A stretch of DNA of 64,000 nucleotides, from assembly GCF_002217655.1 (NCBI RefSeq), contig NZ_NEWK01000001.1, positions 134,001 through 198,000 on the forward strand, in the 5' to 3' direction. A program made the position numbers and the translations under genes. Below are positions 1 to 11,293 of the stretch, one piece after another; within the stretch, counting starts at the first letter, position 1, and each line of letters starts with the position of its first letter. This stretch comes from Geobacillus thermocatenulatus (GTDB lineage Bacteria > Bacillota > Bacilli > Bacillales > Anoxybacillaceae). Under the pieces are notes generated by a model. The model searched no databases. It saw only the letters and a program-made list of their open reading frames with translations, and was not told where the DNA came from.

Positions 1-328
1 CTATGAAACGAAGAAACATAGCGGCGAACTGCCGATCATCGGCGTCAACACGTTCTTGAACCCGAATCCGCCGTCAGAAGAGGAGCTGAACAACATTCAG
101 CTCGCCCGGGCGACGTATGAAGAAAAAGAAACGCAAATCCGCAACTTGCGCGAATTCCAAGAGCGGAACAAAGACAAAGCTGGCCCGGCGCTCGAACGGC
201 TGAAGCAAGTCGCGACAAGCGGCGGCAACATTTTCGAAGAATTAATGGAAACGGTGAAAGTCGCCAGCCTTGGACAAATCACCCGCGCCTTGTACGAAGT
301 CGGCGGACAATACCGGCGGAATATGTAA
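1..328 (+). CDS. icmF: IcmF-type fused acyl-CoA mutase, C-terminal end (partial)
   Basis: Only the last ~108 codons are present; the frame is open from base 2 and ends in TAA at 326-328. The segment SGELPIIGVNTFLNP followed by a helical tail resembles the C-terminus of the B12-dependent methylmalonyl/isobutyryl-CoA mutase family. Family knowledge: Geobacillus carries IcmF, a fusion of the B12 domain, a MeaB-like GTPase chaperone and the mutase, which interconverts isobutyryl-CoA and butyryl-CoA. None of the diagnostic domains are inside the window, so the fused architecture is inferred from genus and tail sequence. A plain methylmalonyl-CoA mutase subunit remains possible. Confidence 0.7.
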   Translation, partial: YETKKHSGELPIIGVNTFLNPNPPSEEELNNIQLARATYEEKETQIRNLREFQERNKDKAGPALERLKQVATSGGNIFEELMETVKVASLGQITRALYEVGGQYRRNM

Positions 329-560
329 TGAATCCAAGCGCGTTCCGTTGTTCACAGCTTTCGATGGACGGCCTCGATCACCATGAATAACGGCCCGTTG
401 AACTTTAGCAGATCGGTAGAATGATGGGCAGCGGCTGTCGGTCCGCTGGAGGCGAAACGAGCGGAACGCGGATGGGGCCAGAAGATGAAGACGAATGGGT
501 TTCGTACGGAAAAAGCGAAGCGGTGTGACCAAACAGATGTGGACATAACGAATATGTCGG

Positions 561-606
561 AAGGAGGGCTGCCCTCGCCGCAAGGCTGCCCTCCTTTGCT
601 TTTTTC
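561..606 (+). terminator. Rho-independent terminator in the icmF-rpoE gap
   Basis: The 9-base arms AAGGAGGGC (561-569) and GCCCTCCTT (588-596) pair and are followed by TGCTTTTTT. It lies 230 bases after the icmF stop, so it may end an extended 3' transcript. I see no gene between 329 and 560. Confidence 0.7.
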
Positions 607-707
607 GGCAAATGGGTAGCATAAACCCCGACAATTTGTTTATAATGAATGGTATGTATTCCACTTGCATTCATTTGTTTCATTAATATAGAAGGGGAGT
701 GCTGAAC

Positions 708-1265
708 TTGAGCCTGCAGCAGCAATACTCGCCGGAGGAATTGCAGGAGATGTCGTTCGTCGAGCTGGCGAACCTCATTTTGCTTGACAAGCGGGAGGCG
801 CTGCCGTTTGATCAGCTCGTTCGTGAAGCAGCAGCGCTGGCCGGCATATCGGAAGAAGAGGTGGAGGCACGGCTGGCCCAATATTACACCGATTTAAACA
901 TCGACGGCCGGTTTATTTGCGTTGGAGAAAACGTCTGGGGATTGCGCACATGGTATCCGTTTGACCAGACAGAAGACGAAACGGTGACGATCGTCAAGCC
1001 GAAGAAGAAGAAAAAAGCGCTTGACGATGAATACGATGAATACGACGAGCTGCTTGAAGATGAAGATCTCGATTACGACGATTTGGATGAATATGACGAG
1101 GAAGACCTCGAGCTTGATGAAGACGATCTCTTGGAAGATGAAGAATTCGATCTAGATGAAGATGTCGCGTTTGACGATGACATTCTCGGCGATGAAGAGT
1201 TTGAGCTGGACGATGCGCCGCTTGATGAAGAGCTCGATCTCGAAGAGCCGGAGGAAGACGAATAA
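708..1265 (+). CDS. rpoE: DNA-directed RNA polymerase delta subunit
   Basis: Delta is a Gram-positive-specific polymerase subunit that displaces nucleic acid from core enzyme and speeds recycling. The N-terminal ~95 residues form the HARE-HTH domain (YYTDLNIDGRF and WGLRTWYPFDQ are typical); the remainder is a long Asp/Glu tail, the acidic arm known to be disordered. I chose TTG at 708 because GAAGGGGAG (691-699) sits a proper distance upstream; an upstream in-frame GTG at 699 overlaps that ribosome site. The result (185 aa, MSLQQQYSPEEL) also aligns with the Bacillus N-terminus as I recall it. A TATAAT at 641-646 could be its -10, but I see no good -35. pyrG follows, as in B. subtilis. Confidence 0.95.
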   Translation: MSLQQQYSPEELQEMSFVELANLILLDKREALPFDQLVREAAALAGISEEEVEARLAQYYTDLNIDGRFICVGENVWGLRTWYPFDQTEDETVTIVKPKKKKKALDDEYDEYDELLEDEDLDYDDLDEYDEEDLELDEDDLLEDEEFDLDEDVAFDDDILGDEEFELDDAPLDEELDLEEPEEDE

Positions 1266-1269
1266 CCGC

Positions 1270-1308
1270 TTGACTTTGCCAGGGGAACCCGGTACAATGT
1301 GTGTTGGG
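1270..1308 (+). promoter_or_regulatory. pyrG sigma-A promoter with GGGC start site
   Basis: TTGACT (1270-1275), a 17-base spacer, TACAAT (1293-1298), then GGGCTC starting at 1306, seven bases past the -10. The run of three G then C at +1 is the signature of the B. subtilis pyrG promoter, where low CTP causes reiterative G addition. Confidence 0.85.
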
Positions 1309-1331
1309 CTCTTGAAAACGAACAAATCGAT

Positions 1332-1366
1332 CGCTCCCTTACGTATGGTAAGCGGAGCGTTTTTTA
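1332..1366 (+). promoter_or_regulatory. pyrG leader attenuator (CTP-sensing intrinsic terminator)
   Basis: CGCTCC-CTTAC (1332-1342) pairs with GTAAG and GGAGCG (to 1359), one C bulged, followed by a run of T. The terminator starts about 25 bases into the transcript, ahead of pyrG. Known mechanism: when CTP is low, extra Gs at the 5' end pair with the C/U-rich left arm (GCTCCCTT here) and prevent termination. Both required parts are present. Confidence 0.85.
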
Positions 1367-1389
1367 TTTGCGCCTTTCGCAAACACTGA

Positions 1390-3021
<1,632 letters not shown>

Positions 3022-3025
3022 CGAA

Positions 3026-3088
3026 AAAGGGGTTGTCCCAAAAAAGCCGTAGAACGGCCTTTTGGGTTCAGCCCCCTTTCTTTTTTTC
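3026..3088 (+). terminator. Terminator after pyrG
   Basis: Stem AAAGGGG...CCCCCTTT with a second pairing CCCAAAA/TTTTGGG and inner GCC/GGC, followed by TCTTTTTTT (3079-3087). The opposing gene ywjG ends at 3173, so it separates convergent units. Confidence 0.85.
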
Positions 3089-3172
3089 AAGCACGATGCT
3101 CGTTGACTAGGCGCGGCTTCTCTTCCTTTTTGCCTTCAGCCGGCGGGAGAGCGCTCGTTTTCATGGCGGTTG

Positions 3173-3694
3173 TTATTCATATTCCGCCAAAATTTCATCG
3201 AGCAACACGCGCAGTCCGTAGTAGATGAATGAAGCGGTGATGATCGTCGGCATGCCGATGCGGCGGCCGTCTTCGGTCGGCACGAGCGGGCGGGAAAGTT
3301 TGCTGTCGATAAAGACGGTGGCCATATCGGCCAGTCCGGGTTCATCCTTGACGAGCGCCGCGACGGCCACTGCATCGACGCCGTGCGCCTGCAGCTGTTC
3401 GGCGAGGCGAATGGCCTCAGCATCATTGGAAAAGCGGGCAAATAGAAGCGCTCGGTCCGTTTCCTGCCAGTCATCGGTTGCTGTCGGCTCAAGCCGTTTG
3501 GCTTTCGGCAGCGGATCGGGGCCAAGAAGCGCGGCGGTGACGACCGCATCGAGTTCACCTATGCCATACAGCCAAATGCGCCCATCACCGATGGCGGCCT
3601 GAGCGAGCAGACGCGCCCCGTCTTCGAGCGCCAGCTCTTCGTCCGCGGCGATTTTTTGCAACAATCCGATCGTTTGCGTCGTTAAAATTTTCAC
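3173..3694 (-). CDS. ywjG: DUF2529 family protein (YwjG-like)
   Basis: A 173-residue protein of the Bacillus YwjG/DUF2529 family; its role is not established. The fold predicted from the sequence is SIS-like: alternating strands with Gly-rich turns (GRIWLYGIGELDAVV) and a C-terminal PTIITASFIYYGL stretch. The start is GTG at 3694 with AGGGAGGC upstream; an in-frame extension reaches 3781 but has no ribosome site. The gene is divergent from spo0F, and convergent with pyrG. A TATAAT on the minus strand (3717-3722) may be its -10. Family assignment is from recalled similarity and synteny. Confidence 0.8.
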   Translation of the reverse strand: MKILTTQTIGLLQKIAADEELALEDGARLLAQAAIGDGRIWLYGIGELDAVVTAALLGPDPLPKAKRLEPTATDDWQETDRALLFARFSNDAEAIRLAEQLQAHGVDAVAVAALVKDEPGLADMATVFIDSKLSRPLVPTEDGRRIGMPTIITASFIYYGLRVLLDEILAEYE

Positions 3695-3750
3695 GGTTCG
3701 GCCTCCCTTCGCCGCTATTATACAAAATCGGCAAACAACAAGAAAAGCAA

Positions 3751-3778
3751 GCAGGAAATGGGTTTGCCAAATGCGAAA
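3751..3778 (+). promoter_or_regulatory. Candidate sigma-H promoter of spo0F
   Basis: gcAGGAAAT (3751-3759), 12 bases, tgcGAAA (3772-3778) fits the sigma-H consensus (RnAGGAwWW, 11-12 bases, RnnGAAT) with two mismatches in the -10. spo0F is a known sigma-H target in B. subtilis. Confidence 0.5.
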
Positions 3779-3817
3779 CATTAATAGGGAGAAAACAGGG
3801 AATAGAGGTGCATAACG

Positions 3818-4180
3818 GTGGGAAATAAAATTTTAATTGTCGATGATCAATATGGCATCCGCATTTTGCTCAACGAAGTGTTTCAGCGGGAGGGATATGT
3901 AACGTATCAGGCCGCCAACGGCATGCAGGCGCTTGAAATCGCCCGCAAACATCACCCCGATCTTGTGCTTCTTGATATGAAAATTCCTGGCATGGACGGC
4001 ATTGAAATTTTAAAACGGTTGAAAGAGATGGATCCGGATATTAAGGTGATCATCATGACCGCCTACGGGGAGCTCGATATGATTCAAGAAACGAAAGAGC
4101 TCGGGGCGCTGATGCATTTTGCCAAGCCGTTTGATATTGACGATTTGCGCGTTGCCGTCAAAAAATACATTACCGCTTAG
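3818..4180 (+). CDS. spo0F: Sporulation phosphorelay response regulator Spo0F
   Basis: Single receiver domain of 120 aa that accepts phosphate from sporulation histidine kinases and passes it to Spo0B, then Spo0A. Visible residues: the acidic pair D9-D10, phosphoacceptor D53 in [12 protein letters not shown]81 in IIMTAYGE and K103 in FAKPFD. No output domain, as expected. The start is GTG at 3818 with AGAGGTG upstream; the protein is one residue shorter at the N-terminus than the B. subtilis one. It stands as a single gene behind a probable sigma-H promoter. Confidence 0.97.
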   Translation: MGNKILIVDDQYGIRILLNEVFQREGYVTYQAANGMQALEIARKHHPDLVLLDMKIPGMDGIEILKRLKEMDPDIKVIIMTAYGELDMIQETKELGALMHFAKPFDIDDLRVAVKKYITA

Positions 4181-4312
4181 AAGGACGGTGAAAAACGATT
4201 ATTTTTGTGGAACCGATGGAAGTTCATCGGGAGAAAAGAGCCAATTTGACAAGGTTTCTTCACTTGAAAAGGGAGGCTGCTGAGTTGCTTTTTTGATGGC
4301 ACCATCCTTCTA

Positions 4313-4381
4313 GACAGCGCCATCGATGAGCGGCTTTCCTTTGGCAAAGAAAGCGAAGCAATGAGTATGGATGACGCTGTC
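4313..4381 (+). other. Structured segment in the spo0F-fbaA gap
   Basis: GACAGCGCCATC (4313-4324) and GATGACGCTGTC (4370-4381) form a 12-base stem with one mismatch; inside it GCTTTC and GAAAGC make a second hairpin. No T-run follows, so it does not look like a terminator. The gap 4181-4522 otherwise holds no credible gene; a TATAAA at 4439-4444 is a weak candidate -10 for fbaA. The segment might be part of an mRNA leader or a small RNA. Confidence 0.4.
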
Positions 4382-4522
4382 GTCTTTCGGAGATGAAAGG
4401 GTGGAAATGTTGCCGTTTTGCCGGCAAGTTGATATGCTTATAAACGTAGATGCATTTTGCGCCGATGGATTCAACCATCGTCATGGCGACAAAGACGACG
4501 ATCAGCTAAGGAGGATGGAACC

Positions 4523-5386
4523 ATGCCGTTAGTATCAATGAAAGAGATGTTGAACGAGGCGCTGCGCGGCAAATATGCGGTCGGCCAATTCAACATTAAC
4601 AACTTGGAATGGACACAAGCCATTTTAGCGGCGGCCGAAGAGGAAAAATCGCCGGTCATTCTCGGCGTCTCCGAAGGGGCGGCTCGCTATATGAGCGGAT
4701 TCAAAACGGTCGTCAATATGGTCAAAGGGTTAATGGAAGACATGAACATCACCGTTCCGGTCGCCATCCATCTCGACCATGGATCGAGCTTTGAAAAATG
4801 CAAAGCGGCCATTGACGCCGGGTTCACCTCGGTTATGATTGACGCCTCCCACCATCCATTTGAGGAAAACGTCCGCATCACCTCGCAAGTCGTTGAATAT
4901 GCTCATGCGCGCGGCGTTTCGGTCGAAGCGGAGCTTGGCATCGTCGGCGGGCAGGAAGATGACGTCGTTGGAGAAGGGATCATTTACGCCGACCCGAAAG
5001 AGTGCGAAGAGCTTGTCAAACGGACAGGCATCGACTGCCTTGCCCCTGCGCTCGGTTCCGTGCATGGTCCGTATAAAGGAGAGCCGAAGCTTGGATTTGC
5101 CGAAATGGAGCAAATCCGCGATTTAACCGGCGTTCCGCTTGTGCTCCACGGCGGCACCGGCATTCCGACCGAACAAATTCAACGCGCGATCTCCCTTGGT
5201 ACATCGAAAATCAACGTCAATACCGAAAACCAAATGGCGTTTACCAAAGTCGTCCGCGAACTGCTCGCGAAAGACCCGAACGTCTATGATCCGCGCAAAA
5301 TCATCGGCCCGGGCCGCGATGCCATCAAAGCGACGGTCATCGGCAAAATGCGCGAGTTTGGCTCGTCCGGAAAAGCAGCGCGATGA
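4523..5386 (+). CDS. fbaA: Fructose-1,6-bisphosphate aldolase, class II
   Basis: Zinc-dependent cleavage of fructose-1,6-bisphosphate to dihydroxyacetone phosphate and glyceraldehyde-3-phosphate (glycolysis and gluconeogenesis). Family motifs: AIHLDHG with H83, D85 and H86 in metal binding/catalysis, SVEAELG, and [12 protein letters not shown] at 4523 follows AAGGAGGA; the reading frame extends upstream to 4457 but without a ribosome site. At 287 aa it matches the B. subtilis enzyme. The transaldolase gene begins 75 bases later and the two probably form one carbon-metabolism transcript. Confidence 0.97.
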   Translation: MPLVSMKEMLNEALRGKYAVGQFNINNLEWTQAILAAAEEEKSPVILGVSEGAARYMSGFKTVVNMVKGLMEDMNITVPVAIHLDHGSSFEKCKAAIDAGFTSVMIDASHHPFEENVRITSQVVEYAHARGVSVEAELGIVGGQEDDVVGEGIIYADPKECEELVKRTGIDCLAPALGSVHGPYKGEPKLGFAEMEQIRDLTGVPLVLHGGTGIPTEQIQRAISLGTSKINVNTENQMAFTKVVRELLAKDPNVYDPRKIIGPGRDAIKATVIGKMREFGSSGKAAR

Positions 5387-5461
5387 ATCGGCTTCGCGGG
5401 CGGCGTTTGGCCGCCGCGCGGCTGCCTTTGCATGTGCAACGAATAACAAGGAGGGTTCAGC

Positions 5462-6103
5462 ATGAAATTTTTTATCGACACTGCCAACTTGGAAGAAATC
5501 AAACACGCCCATGAACTCGGCATTTTGGCCGGCGTCACGACCAATCCGAGCCTCGTGGCGAAGGAAAACGTATCGTTCCATGATCGGTTGCGCGAAATTA
5601 CATCGATCGTTTCTGGTTCGGTGAGCGCTGAGGTCATTTCGACCGACGCCGCTGGCATGATCGCGGAAGGCGAAGAGCTGGCGAAAATCGCCCCGAACAT
5701 TACGATCAAAGTTCCGATGACGCCGGAAGGCTTAAAAGCAGTCAAGGCGTTCAGCGAAAAAGGGATTCAAACGAACGTGACGCTTGTGTTCACCGCCAAC
5801 CAGGCGCTCTTGGCCGCACGCGCCGGCGCGACGTACGTCTCTCCGTTCCTCGGCCGCCTCGATGACATCGGCCATAACGGTTTAGAGCTCATTTCCACCA
5901 TCGCTGAGATTTTCAACATTCATGGCATTGAAACGGAAATCATCGCCGCTTCGATCCGCCATCCGCACCATGTGACGGAAGCGGCGTTGCGCGGGGCGCA
6001 TATTGCCACGGTTCCGTACAAGGTGCTGATGCAATTGTTCCACCATCCGCTGACTGATCAAGGAATTGAGAAGTTTCTCGCCGACTGGAATCGGCAAAAA
6101 TGA
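5462..6103 (+). CDS. tal: Transaldolase (fructose-6-phosphate aldolase-like family)
   Basis: Short (213 aa) transaldolase of the YwjH group, which moves a dihydroxyacetone unit between sugar phosphates in the pentose phosphate pathway. Key parts: [10 protein letters not shown] at the start, [12 protein letters not shown], and Schiff-base lysine K83 in [14 protein letters not shown] follows AAGGAGGGTTCAGC. The same small fold also includes fructose-6-phosphate aldolases, so activity must be inferred from the characterised B. subtilis orthologue. Confidence 0.93.
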   Translation: MKFFIDTANLEEIKHAHELGILAGVTTNPSLVAKENVSFHDRLREITSIVSGSVSAEVISTDAAGMIAEGEELAKIAPNITIKVPMTPEGLKAVKAFSEKGIQTNVTLVFTANQALLAARAGATYVSPFLGRLDDIGHNGLELISTIAEIFNIHGIETEIIAASIRHPHHVTEAALRGAHIATVPYKVLMQLFHHPLTDQGIEKFLADWNRQK

Positions 6104-6130
6104 AAGTAAGCCGTTTGCCTCTTGGGTGAA

Positions 6131-6186
6131 GCGGGCTCGCTCTGCCGCGTTCAGGCCGGACGTGATGAGCCCGCCCGGCTTTGCTT
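6131..6186 (+). terminator. Probable terminator between tal and murA2
   Basis: GCGGGCTC (6131-6138) pairs with GAGCCCGC (6167-6174); the tail GGCTTTGCTTTTTC is T-rich but not immediate, so termination strength is uncertain. Confidence 0.55.
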
Positions 6187-6235
6187 TTTCGTCCCAGGGG
6201 TGAAGCCAACTTCCGAGCAAAGAAGGGAGACGACG

Positions 6236-7522
6236 ATGGATAAAATGAAAATTATCGGCGGAGATCGGCTGCGGGGAACGATCAAAGTGAGCGGTGCGAA
6301 AAACAGCGCGGTTGCGTTGATTCCTGCGGCGATTTTGGCCGATTCGCCGGTGACGATCGAGGGGTTGCCGGACATTTCCGACGTGCACATTTTAGGAAGC
6401 TTGATCGAAGAAATCGGCGGCTCGTTTTCGTTTGATGGCAAAGAGGCGGTCATCGACCCAACGAATATGGTGTCCATGCCGCTTCCGAATGGGAAGGTGA
6501 AAAAGCTGCGCGCCTCCTACTATTTGATGGGGGCGATGCTGGGCCGCTTCAAAAAAGCGGTTGTCGGCTTGCCGGGCGGATGTCATCTTGGTCCGCGCCC
6601 GATTGACCAGCATATCAAAGGGTTTGAGGCGCTGGGCGCCACCGTAACGAACGAGCAGGGCGCCATTTATTTGCGCGCGGAAGAACTGCGCGGAGCCCGC
6701 ATTTTTTTGGACGTCGTCAGCGTCGGCGCGACGATCAACATCATGCTGGCGGCGGTGCGCGCCAAAGGGCGGACGATTATCGAAAATGCGGCGAAAGAGC
6801 CGGAAATCATCGATGTCGCGACATTGCTTTCGAATATGGGCGCGAAAATCAAAGGAGCCGGCACCGATGTGATCCGCATTGACGGCGTCGAAACATTATC
6901 GGGTTGCCGCCATGCCATCATCCCGGATCGAATCGAAGCCGGGACGTACATGATTGCCGCCGCGGCCACCAATGGCGAAGTCGTCGTCGACAACGTCATC
7001 CCGCAGCACGTTGAATCGCTGACGGCCAAATTGCGCGAAATGGGGGTGCGCGTGGAGACGGGGGAAGATCAAATTCTCGTCTGCGGCACCGATGTTTTGA
7101 AAGCGGTTGACGTCAAGACGCTTGTCTATCCGGGCTTTCCAACCGATCTGCAACAGCCGTTTACCGCGCTGCTGACAAAAGCCAACGGCACAAGCGTCGT
7201 CACCGACACGATTTACAGCGCCCGCTTCAAGCATGTCGATGAATTGCGGCGCATGAACGCCAATGTAAAAGTCGAAGGCCGCTCAGCCATCGTCACCGGC
7301 CCCGTCAAACTGCAAGGGGCGAAAGTGAAGGCAAGCGATTTGCGCGCCGGGGCAGCGCTTGTCATTGCCGGGCTGATGGCCGACGGGGTGACGGAGATCA
7401 CCGGCGTCGAGCATATCGACCGCGGCTACAGCAACCTCGTCGAAAAACTGTCTGACATCGGCGCCACCATTTGGCGCGAAAAAATGACCGATGAAGAAAT
7501 CGAGCAAGTGAAAAACGCGTAA
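6236..7522 (+). CDS. murA2: UDP-N-acetylglucosamine 1-carboxyvinyltransferase 2
   Basis: Transfers enolpyruvate from PEP to UDP-GlcNAc, the first committed step of peptidoglycan synthesis. K22-N23 in SGAKNS binds substrate and C116 in [13 protein letters not shown] is the fosfomycin-sensitive cysteine. ATG at 6236 follows AGAAGGGAGA; the frame is open to 6122 but without a ribosome site. This is one of two MurA paralogues here; its place beside tal and glpX matches B. subtilis MurAB (MurZ), while 43195-44499 is the MurAA type. In B. subtilis MurAA is the essential one. Confidence 0.95.
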   Translation: MDKMKIIGGDRLRGTIKVSGAKNSAVALIPAAILADSPVTIEGLPDISDVHILGSLIEEIGGSFSFDGKEAVIDPTNMVSMPLPNGKVKKLRASYYLMGAMLGRFKKAVVGLPGGCHLGPRPIDQHIKGFEALGATVTNEQGAIYLRAEELRGARIFLDVVSVGATINIMLAAVRAKGRTIIENAAKEPEIIDVATLLSNMGAKIKGAGTDVIRIDGVETLSGCRHAIIPDRIEAGTYMIAAAATNGEVVVDNVIPQHVESLTAKLREMGVRVETGEDQILVCGTDVLKAVDVKTLVYPGFPTDLQQPFTALLTKANGTSVVTDTIYSARFKHVDELRRMNANVKVEGRSAIVTGPVKLQGAKVKASDLRAGAALVIAGLMADGVTEITGVEHIDRGYSNLVEKLSDIGATIWREKMTDEEIEQVKNA

Positions 7523-7556
7523 CGTCCAGTCGACAAAGGGGAAGGGGAGAACGACG

Positions 7557-8519
7557 ATGGAACGAAGCTTATCGATGGAACTCGTGCGCGTCACCGAAGC
7601 GGCGGCGCTTGCCGCCGCCCGCTGGATGGGGCGCGGGAAAAAGAATGAGGCTGATGACGCTGCGACGTCGGCGATGCGCGACGTGTTTGACACCGTGCCG
7701 ATGAAAGGCACCGTCGTCATCGGCGAAGGGGAAATGGACGAAGCGCCGATGCTGTATATCGGGGAAAAGCTCGGCAACGGTTATGGCCCGCGCGTCGATG
7801 TCGCTGTCGACCCGCTTGAAGGGACGAACATCGTCGCTTCCGGGGGATGGAACGCCTTGGCTGTCGTCGCTGTTGCTGACCACGGCCATCTGCTTCATGC
7901 GCCGGACATGTACATGGAGAAAATCGCTGTCGGGCCGGAAGCGGTCGGGATGATTGACATTGAGGCGCCGATCATCGACAATTTAAAGGCGGTGGCGCGA
8001 GCAAAAAACAAAGATATTGAAGACGTCGTCGCGGTTGTCCTCAACCGTCCGCGCCATGAGCGTCTCATTCATGAGCTGCGTGAAGCCGGCGCCCGCATTA
8101 AGCTCATCAATGACGGCGATGTCGCTGCCGCCATTAACACGGCGTTCGACCATACCGGCGTTGACATTTTGTTCGGCTCGGGCGGCGCGCCGGAAGGAGT
8201 GCTCGCGGCGGTCGCTTTGAAATGCCTTGGCGGTGAACTGCAAGGGAAGCTGCTGCCGCAAAACGACGATGAAGTCGAGCGGTGCAAACAAATGGGCATT
8301 GACGTCAACAAAGTGCTGCGCATGGACGATTTGGTGAAAGGAGACGACGCGATTTTTGCCGCCACCGGCGTCACCGACGGCGAGCTGTTGCGCGGCGTGC
8401 GGCTGAAAGGGGCGTACGGCCTCACCCACTCCGTCGTCATGCGGGCCAAGTCCGGCACGGTCCGCTTCATCGAAGGGCGGCACAGTTTGAAGAAAAAACC
8501 GAACTTAGTCATCAAATGA
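7557..8519 (+). CDS. glpX: Fructose-1,6-bisphosphatase, class II (GlpX)
   Basis: Hydrolyses fructose-1,6-bisphosphate in gluconeogenesis; a lithium-sensitive-type metal phosphatase. Signature residues are in [13 protein letters not shown] and VDPLEGTN (metal-binding acid residues), with [12 protein letters not shown] later. Length 320 aa. ATG follows GGGGAAGGGGAGAACG and starts 34 bases after murA2, so co-transcription with murA2 is likely. Together with fbaA and tal it makes a cluster of sugar-phosphate enzymes. Confidence 0.95.
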   Translation: MERSLSMELVRVTEAAALAAARWMGRGKKNEADDAATSAMRDVFDTVPMKGTVVIGEGEMDEAPMLYIGEKLGNGYGPRVDVAVDPLEGTNIVASGGWNALAVVAVADHGHLLHAPDMYMEKIAVGPEAVGMIDIEAPIIDNLKAVARAKNKDIEDVVAVVLNRPRHERLIHELREAGARIKLINDGDVAAAINTAFDHTGVDILFGSGGAPEGVLAAVALKCLGGELQGKLLPQNDDEVERCKQMGIDVNKVLRMDDLVKGDDAIFAATGVTDGELLRGVRLKGAYGLTHSVVMRAKSGTVRFIEGRHSLKKKPNLVIK

Positions 8520-8577
8520 TATCCTGCTATCCGGCCGGGCGCCGGAGCCGCGCCTGGCTCGGAAAAACAAAAAAATA

Positions 8578-8607
8578 TTGATTAAAAAGAAGAAAAAAGG
8601 GTAAAAT
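8578..8607 (+). promoter_or_regulatory. rho promoter
   Basis: TTGATT (8578-8583), 18 bases, TAAAAT (8602-8607). The predicted leader to the rho start codon is about 155 bases; rho is autoregulated in its leader in other bacteria, but I see no specific element. Confidence 0.6.
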
Positions 8608-8771
8608 AGTCGTGTTACTTGTGCAAAAATAAGCTCTGCCATTCTACTTCTTTATTTCATTTCAGCCTTCATCATCTTCGAAATGAATCCCTTCGCCTGT
8701 CGAATTGATGACCAATACGTCCGAACACGAACGATGGGAGAATAGGAAAATTTGCAAAGTGTGGTGTCAAG

Positions 8772-10046
8772 ATGGAATTAACGTTAGCAGCATTAGAAAA
8801 CATGAAATTGAAGGAGCTGTATGAGCTCGCCAGGCAATACAAAATTTCATACTACAGCAAGTTGACGAAAAAGGAGCTTATTTTTGCGATTTTGAAAGCG
8901 CGTGCCGAACAAGACGGCCTCTTTTTCATGGAAGGCATCCTCGAAATCATTCCGTCGGAAGGATTCGGCTTTTTGCGCCCGATCAACTATTCCCCGAGCT
9001 CGGAAGACATTTACATTTCCGCTTCCCAAATCCGCCGTTTTGATTTGCGCAACGGGGATAAAGTGTCCGGCAAAGTGCGGCCGCCGAAAGAGAATGAACG
9101 CTACTTCGGCTTGCTTCATGTCGAAGCGGTCAACGGCGAAGACCCAGAAGTCGCCAAGGAGCGCGTTCACTTTCCTGCGTTGACGCCGCTTTATCCGAAT
9201 CGGCAAATGAAGCTGGAGACAACGCCGGACAAGCTGTCGACCCGCATCATCGACTTGATCGCTCCCGTCGGCTTTGGCCAGCGCGGGTTGATCGTCGCGC
9301 CGCCGAAAGCTGGCAAGACGATGCTGCTGAAGGAAATTGCCAACAGCATCACCACAAACCACCCGGATGTCGAGTTGATCGTCTTGCTCATTGACGAACG
9401 GCCGGAAGAAGTGACCGACATCGAGCGGTCGGTGCAAGGCGATGTCGTCAGCTCGACGTTTGATGAGGTGCCGGAAAACCATATTAAAGTGGCTGAGCTT
9501 GTCTTAGAACGGGCGATGCGATTAGTTGAGCATAAGCGTGACGTCGTCATTTTAATGGACAGCATCACCCGCCTCGCTCGAGCGTACAACTTAGTCATTC
9601 CGCCGAGCGGACGCACGCTCTCGGGCGGGATCGACCCAGCGGCGTTTCATCGCCCGAAGCGGTTTTTCGGTGCGGCGCGCAACATCGAAGAGGGCGGCAG
9701 CTTGACGATTTTGGCGACCGCCCTCATTGACACCGGGTCGCGCATGGATGACGTCATTTACGAGGAATTTAAAGGCACCGGCAACATGGAGCTCCATCTT
9801 GACCGCTCGCTCGCCGAGCGCCGCATTTTTCCAGCGATTGACATTCGTCGTTCGGGAACGCGCAAAGAGGAGCTGCTCATCCCGAAAGAACATTTGGAAA
9901 AGCTGTGGGCGATCCGCAAAACCATGGCCGATTCGCCCGACTTTATCGAGCGGTTTTTGAACAAATTGCGCCGGACAAAGTCAAACGAAGAGTTTTTCGC
10001 CTTGCTCGATCAAGAGTGGAAACAGGGCGGCCCGCTCCGTCTGTAG
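8772..10046 (+). CDS. rho: Transcription termination factor Rho
   Basis: Hexameric RNA helicase that ends transcription. N-terminal Rho_N helices ([19 protein letters not shown]), an RNA-binding cold-shock-like domain (GFGFLRP, about 64-70), then the RecA-type ATPase with Walker A APPKAGKT (176-183) and Walker B-like [16 protein letters not shown]. Length 424 aa, without the large insertions found in actinobacterial Rho. ATG at 8772 has only a modest ribosome site (GTGGTGTC upstream). It has its own promoter, and rpmE follows as in B. subtilis. Confidence 0.97.
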   Translation: MELTLAALENMKLKELYELARQYKISYYSKLTKKELIFAILKARAEQDGLFFMEGILEIIPSEGFGFLRPINYSPSSEDIYISASQIRRFDLRNGDKVSGKVRPPKENERYFGLLHVEAVNGEDPEVAKERVHFPALTPLYPNRQMKLETTPDKLSTRIIDLIAPVGFGQRGLIVAPPKAGKTMLLKEIANSITTNHPDVELIVLLIDERPEEVTDIERSVQGDVVSSTFDEVPENHIKVAELVLERAMRLVEHKRDVVILMDSITRLARAYNLVIPPSGRTLSGGIDPAAFHRPKRFFGAARNIEEGGSLTILATALIDTGSRMDDVIYEEFKGTGNMELHLDRSLAERRIFPAIDIRRSGTRKEELLIPKEHLEKLWAIRKTMADSPDFIERFLNKLRRTKSNEEFFALLDQEWKQGGPLRL

Positions 10047-10077
10047 GCAGTTGGCGGAATTTGCCGCGAATCGCCCG

Positions 10078-10106
10078 TTGCAAACTGACAGAAAAGCTGT
10101 TATAAT
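10078..10106 (+). promoter_or_regulatory. rpmE promoter and leader
   Basis: TTGCAA (10078-10083), 17 bases, TATAAT (10101-10106): a near-ideal sigma-A promoter. It leaves a ~190-base leader before rpmE, with several GC-rich inverted repeats. Firmicute rpmE leaders often carry an autoregulatory L31-binding structure; whether this one does needs a covariance-model test. Confidence 0.75.
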
Positions 10107-10303
10107 CTTGACATGTGTGTTTTGGCTATCGCCTTTTGGTTTGTGTGATCCGTGATTTGCATCGGCCGGATTCGCTTCGGTGGAGTCCCGGTTGTTCCAT
10201 GCGCTGCGCCTTGCCAAACGGGCGGGCGCGCATAAGCATGAAGCGTTCCATGCTACGAATCACTCTGTTTCGATCAGATACAGGGCGGAAGGAGATGAAA
10301 ACG

Positions 10304-10504
10304 ATGAAACAAGGCATCCATCCAGAGTACAAAAAAGTCATCGTCCGCTGTGCGTGCGGCAACGAATTCGAAAGCGGTTCGGTCAAAGACGAGCTGCGCG
10401 TGGAGATTTGCTCGGAATGCCATCCGTTCTTCACGGGCAAACAAAAATTTGTTACAGCAGCGGGCCGCGTCGATAAATTCAATAAAAAATACGGCCTTAA
10501 GTAA
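10304..10504 (+). CDS. rpmE: 50S ribosomal protein L31 (zinc-binding type)
   Basis: A 66-residue protein of the large ribosomal subunit. Cysteines C16, C18, C36 and C39 (CAC and CSEC) are the ligand set of the zinc-containing C+ form, in contrast to the cysteine-free paralogue YtiA that bacilli use under zinc starvation. ATG at 10304 follows CGGAAGGAGATG. It stands alone between a strong promoter and a strong terminator. Confidence 0.97.
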   Translation: MKQGIHPEYKKVIVRCACGNEFESGSVKDELRVEICSECHPFFTGKQKFVTAAGRVDKFNKKYGLK

Positions 10505-10520
10505 ACAAGGACGTGACGAA

Positions 10521-10549
10521 AGCAGGCAAGCGAAACTTGCCTGCTTTTT
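10521..10549 (+). terminator. Terminator after rpmE
   Basis: Perfect 10-base stem AGCAGGCAAG / CTTGCCTGCT (10521-10530, 10536-10545) with a CGAAA loop and a T tail. Confidence 0.92.
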
Positions 10550-10669
10550 CGTGAGGGCAGATGGAAGGCCGGTTGCTTACAAGGCTGATCCCGCTGATCG
10601 TCGCGATGGCAGACGGCAAGGAGCGGCCGATGGTTTGAGGAAAGTGTTATTGGGAAAGGAGAGGCCCCG

Positions 10670-11293
10670 ATGTACGTGATGACGCAGTCCGGCTGGCTTG
10701 AGGTCATTTGTGGATGCATGTTTTCCGGCAAATCAGAAGAATTGATTCGCCGCGTCCGCCGCGCTCAGTTTGCCAAGCAGGAAGTGAAAGTGTTCAAACC
10801 GACGATCGACAATCGCTACAGCGAAGACGAAGTTGTATCGCACAACGGCAATTCAGTGATCGCCATTCCGGTCGCGACGCCGGCGGAAATGTTCCGCTAC
10901 ATTTCCGCCACCACCGACGTCGTCGCCATCGATGAGGTACAGTTTTTTTCCAACGACATCATCGATGTGGTGCAAACGCTCGCTGATGGCGGCTGCCGCG
11001 TCATCGCCGCGGGGCTCGACCAAGATTTTCGCGGTGAACCGTTTGGCCCCGTGCCGGCGCTGATGGCGATCGCGGAGTCGGTGACGAAGCTGGAGGCGGT
11101 TTGCACGGTATGCGGTTCCCCGGCCAGCCGGACGCAGCGGCTCATTAACGGTGCGCCCGCCTCTTATGACGATCCGGTGATTCTTGTCGGCGCCAGCGAG
11201 GCGTACGAGCCTCGCTGCCGTCATCACCATGAAGTGCCTGGCAAACCGAAAAAGCGATACAACCGCCCGCTTGCTGGACATACGGGTGAGTGA
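10670..11293 (+). CDS. tdk: Thymidine kinase
   Basis: Type II thymidine kinase for pyrimidine salvage (thymidine to dTMP). P-loop [11 protein letters not shown] (residues 15-25), the DEVQFF Walker B region, and the C-terminal zinc site (CTVCG, then CRHHH). Length 207 aa; ATG at 10670 follows AAAGGAGAGG, with a second in-frame ATG three codons on. The C-terminus ([16 protein letters not shown]) is a little longer and more basic than usual. Confidence 0.95.
   Translation: MYVMTQSGWLEVICGCMFSGKSEELIRRVRRAQFAKQEVKVFKPTIDNRYSEDEVVSHNGNSVIAIPVATPAEMFRYISATTDVVAIDEVQFFSNDIIDVVQTLADGGCRVIAAGLDQDFRGEPFGPVPALMAIAESVTKLEAVCTVCGSPASRTQRLINGAPASYDDPVILVGASEAYEPRCRHHHEVPGKPKKRYNRPLAGHTGE

Noticed and set aside
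1073-1297. Ser-rich minus-strand open frame
   Set aside because: It is the mirror of the Asp/Glu codons in the rpoE acidic tail.
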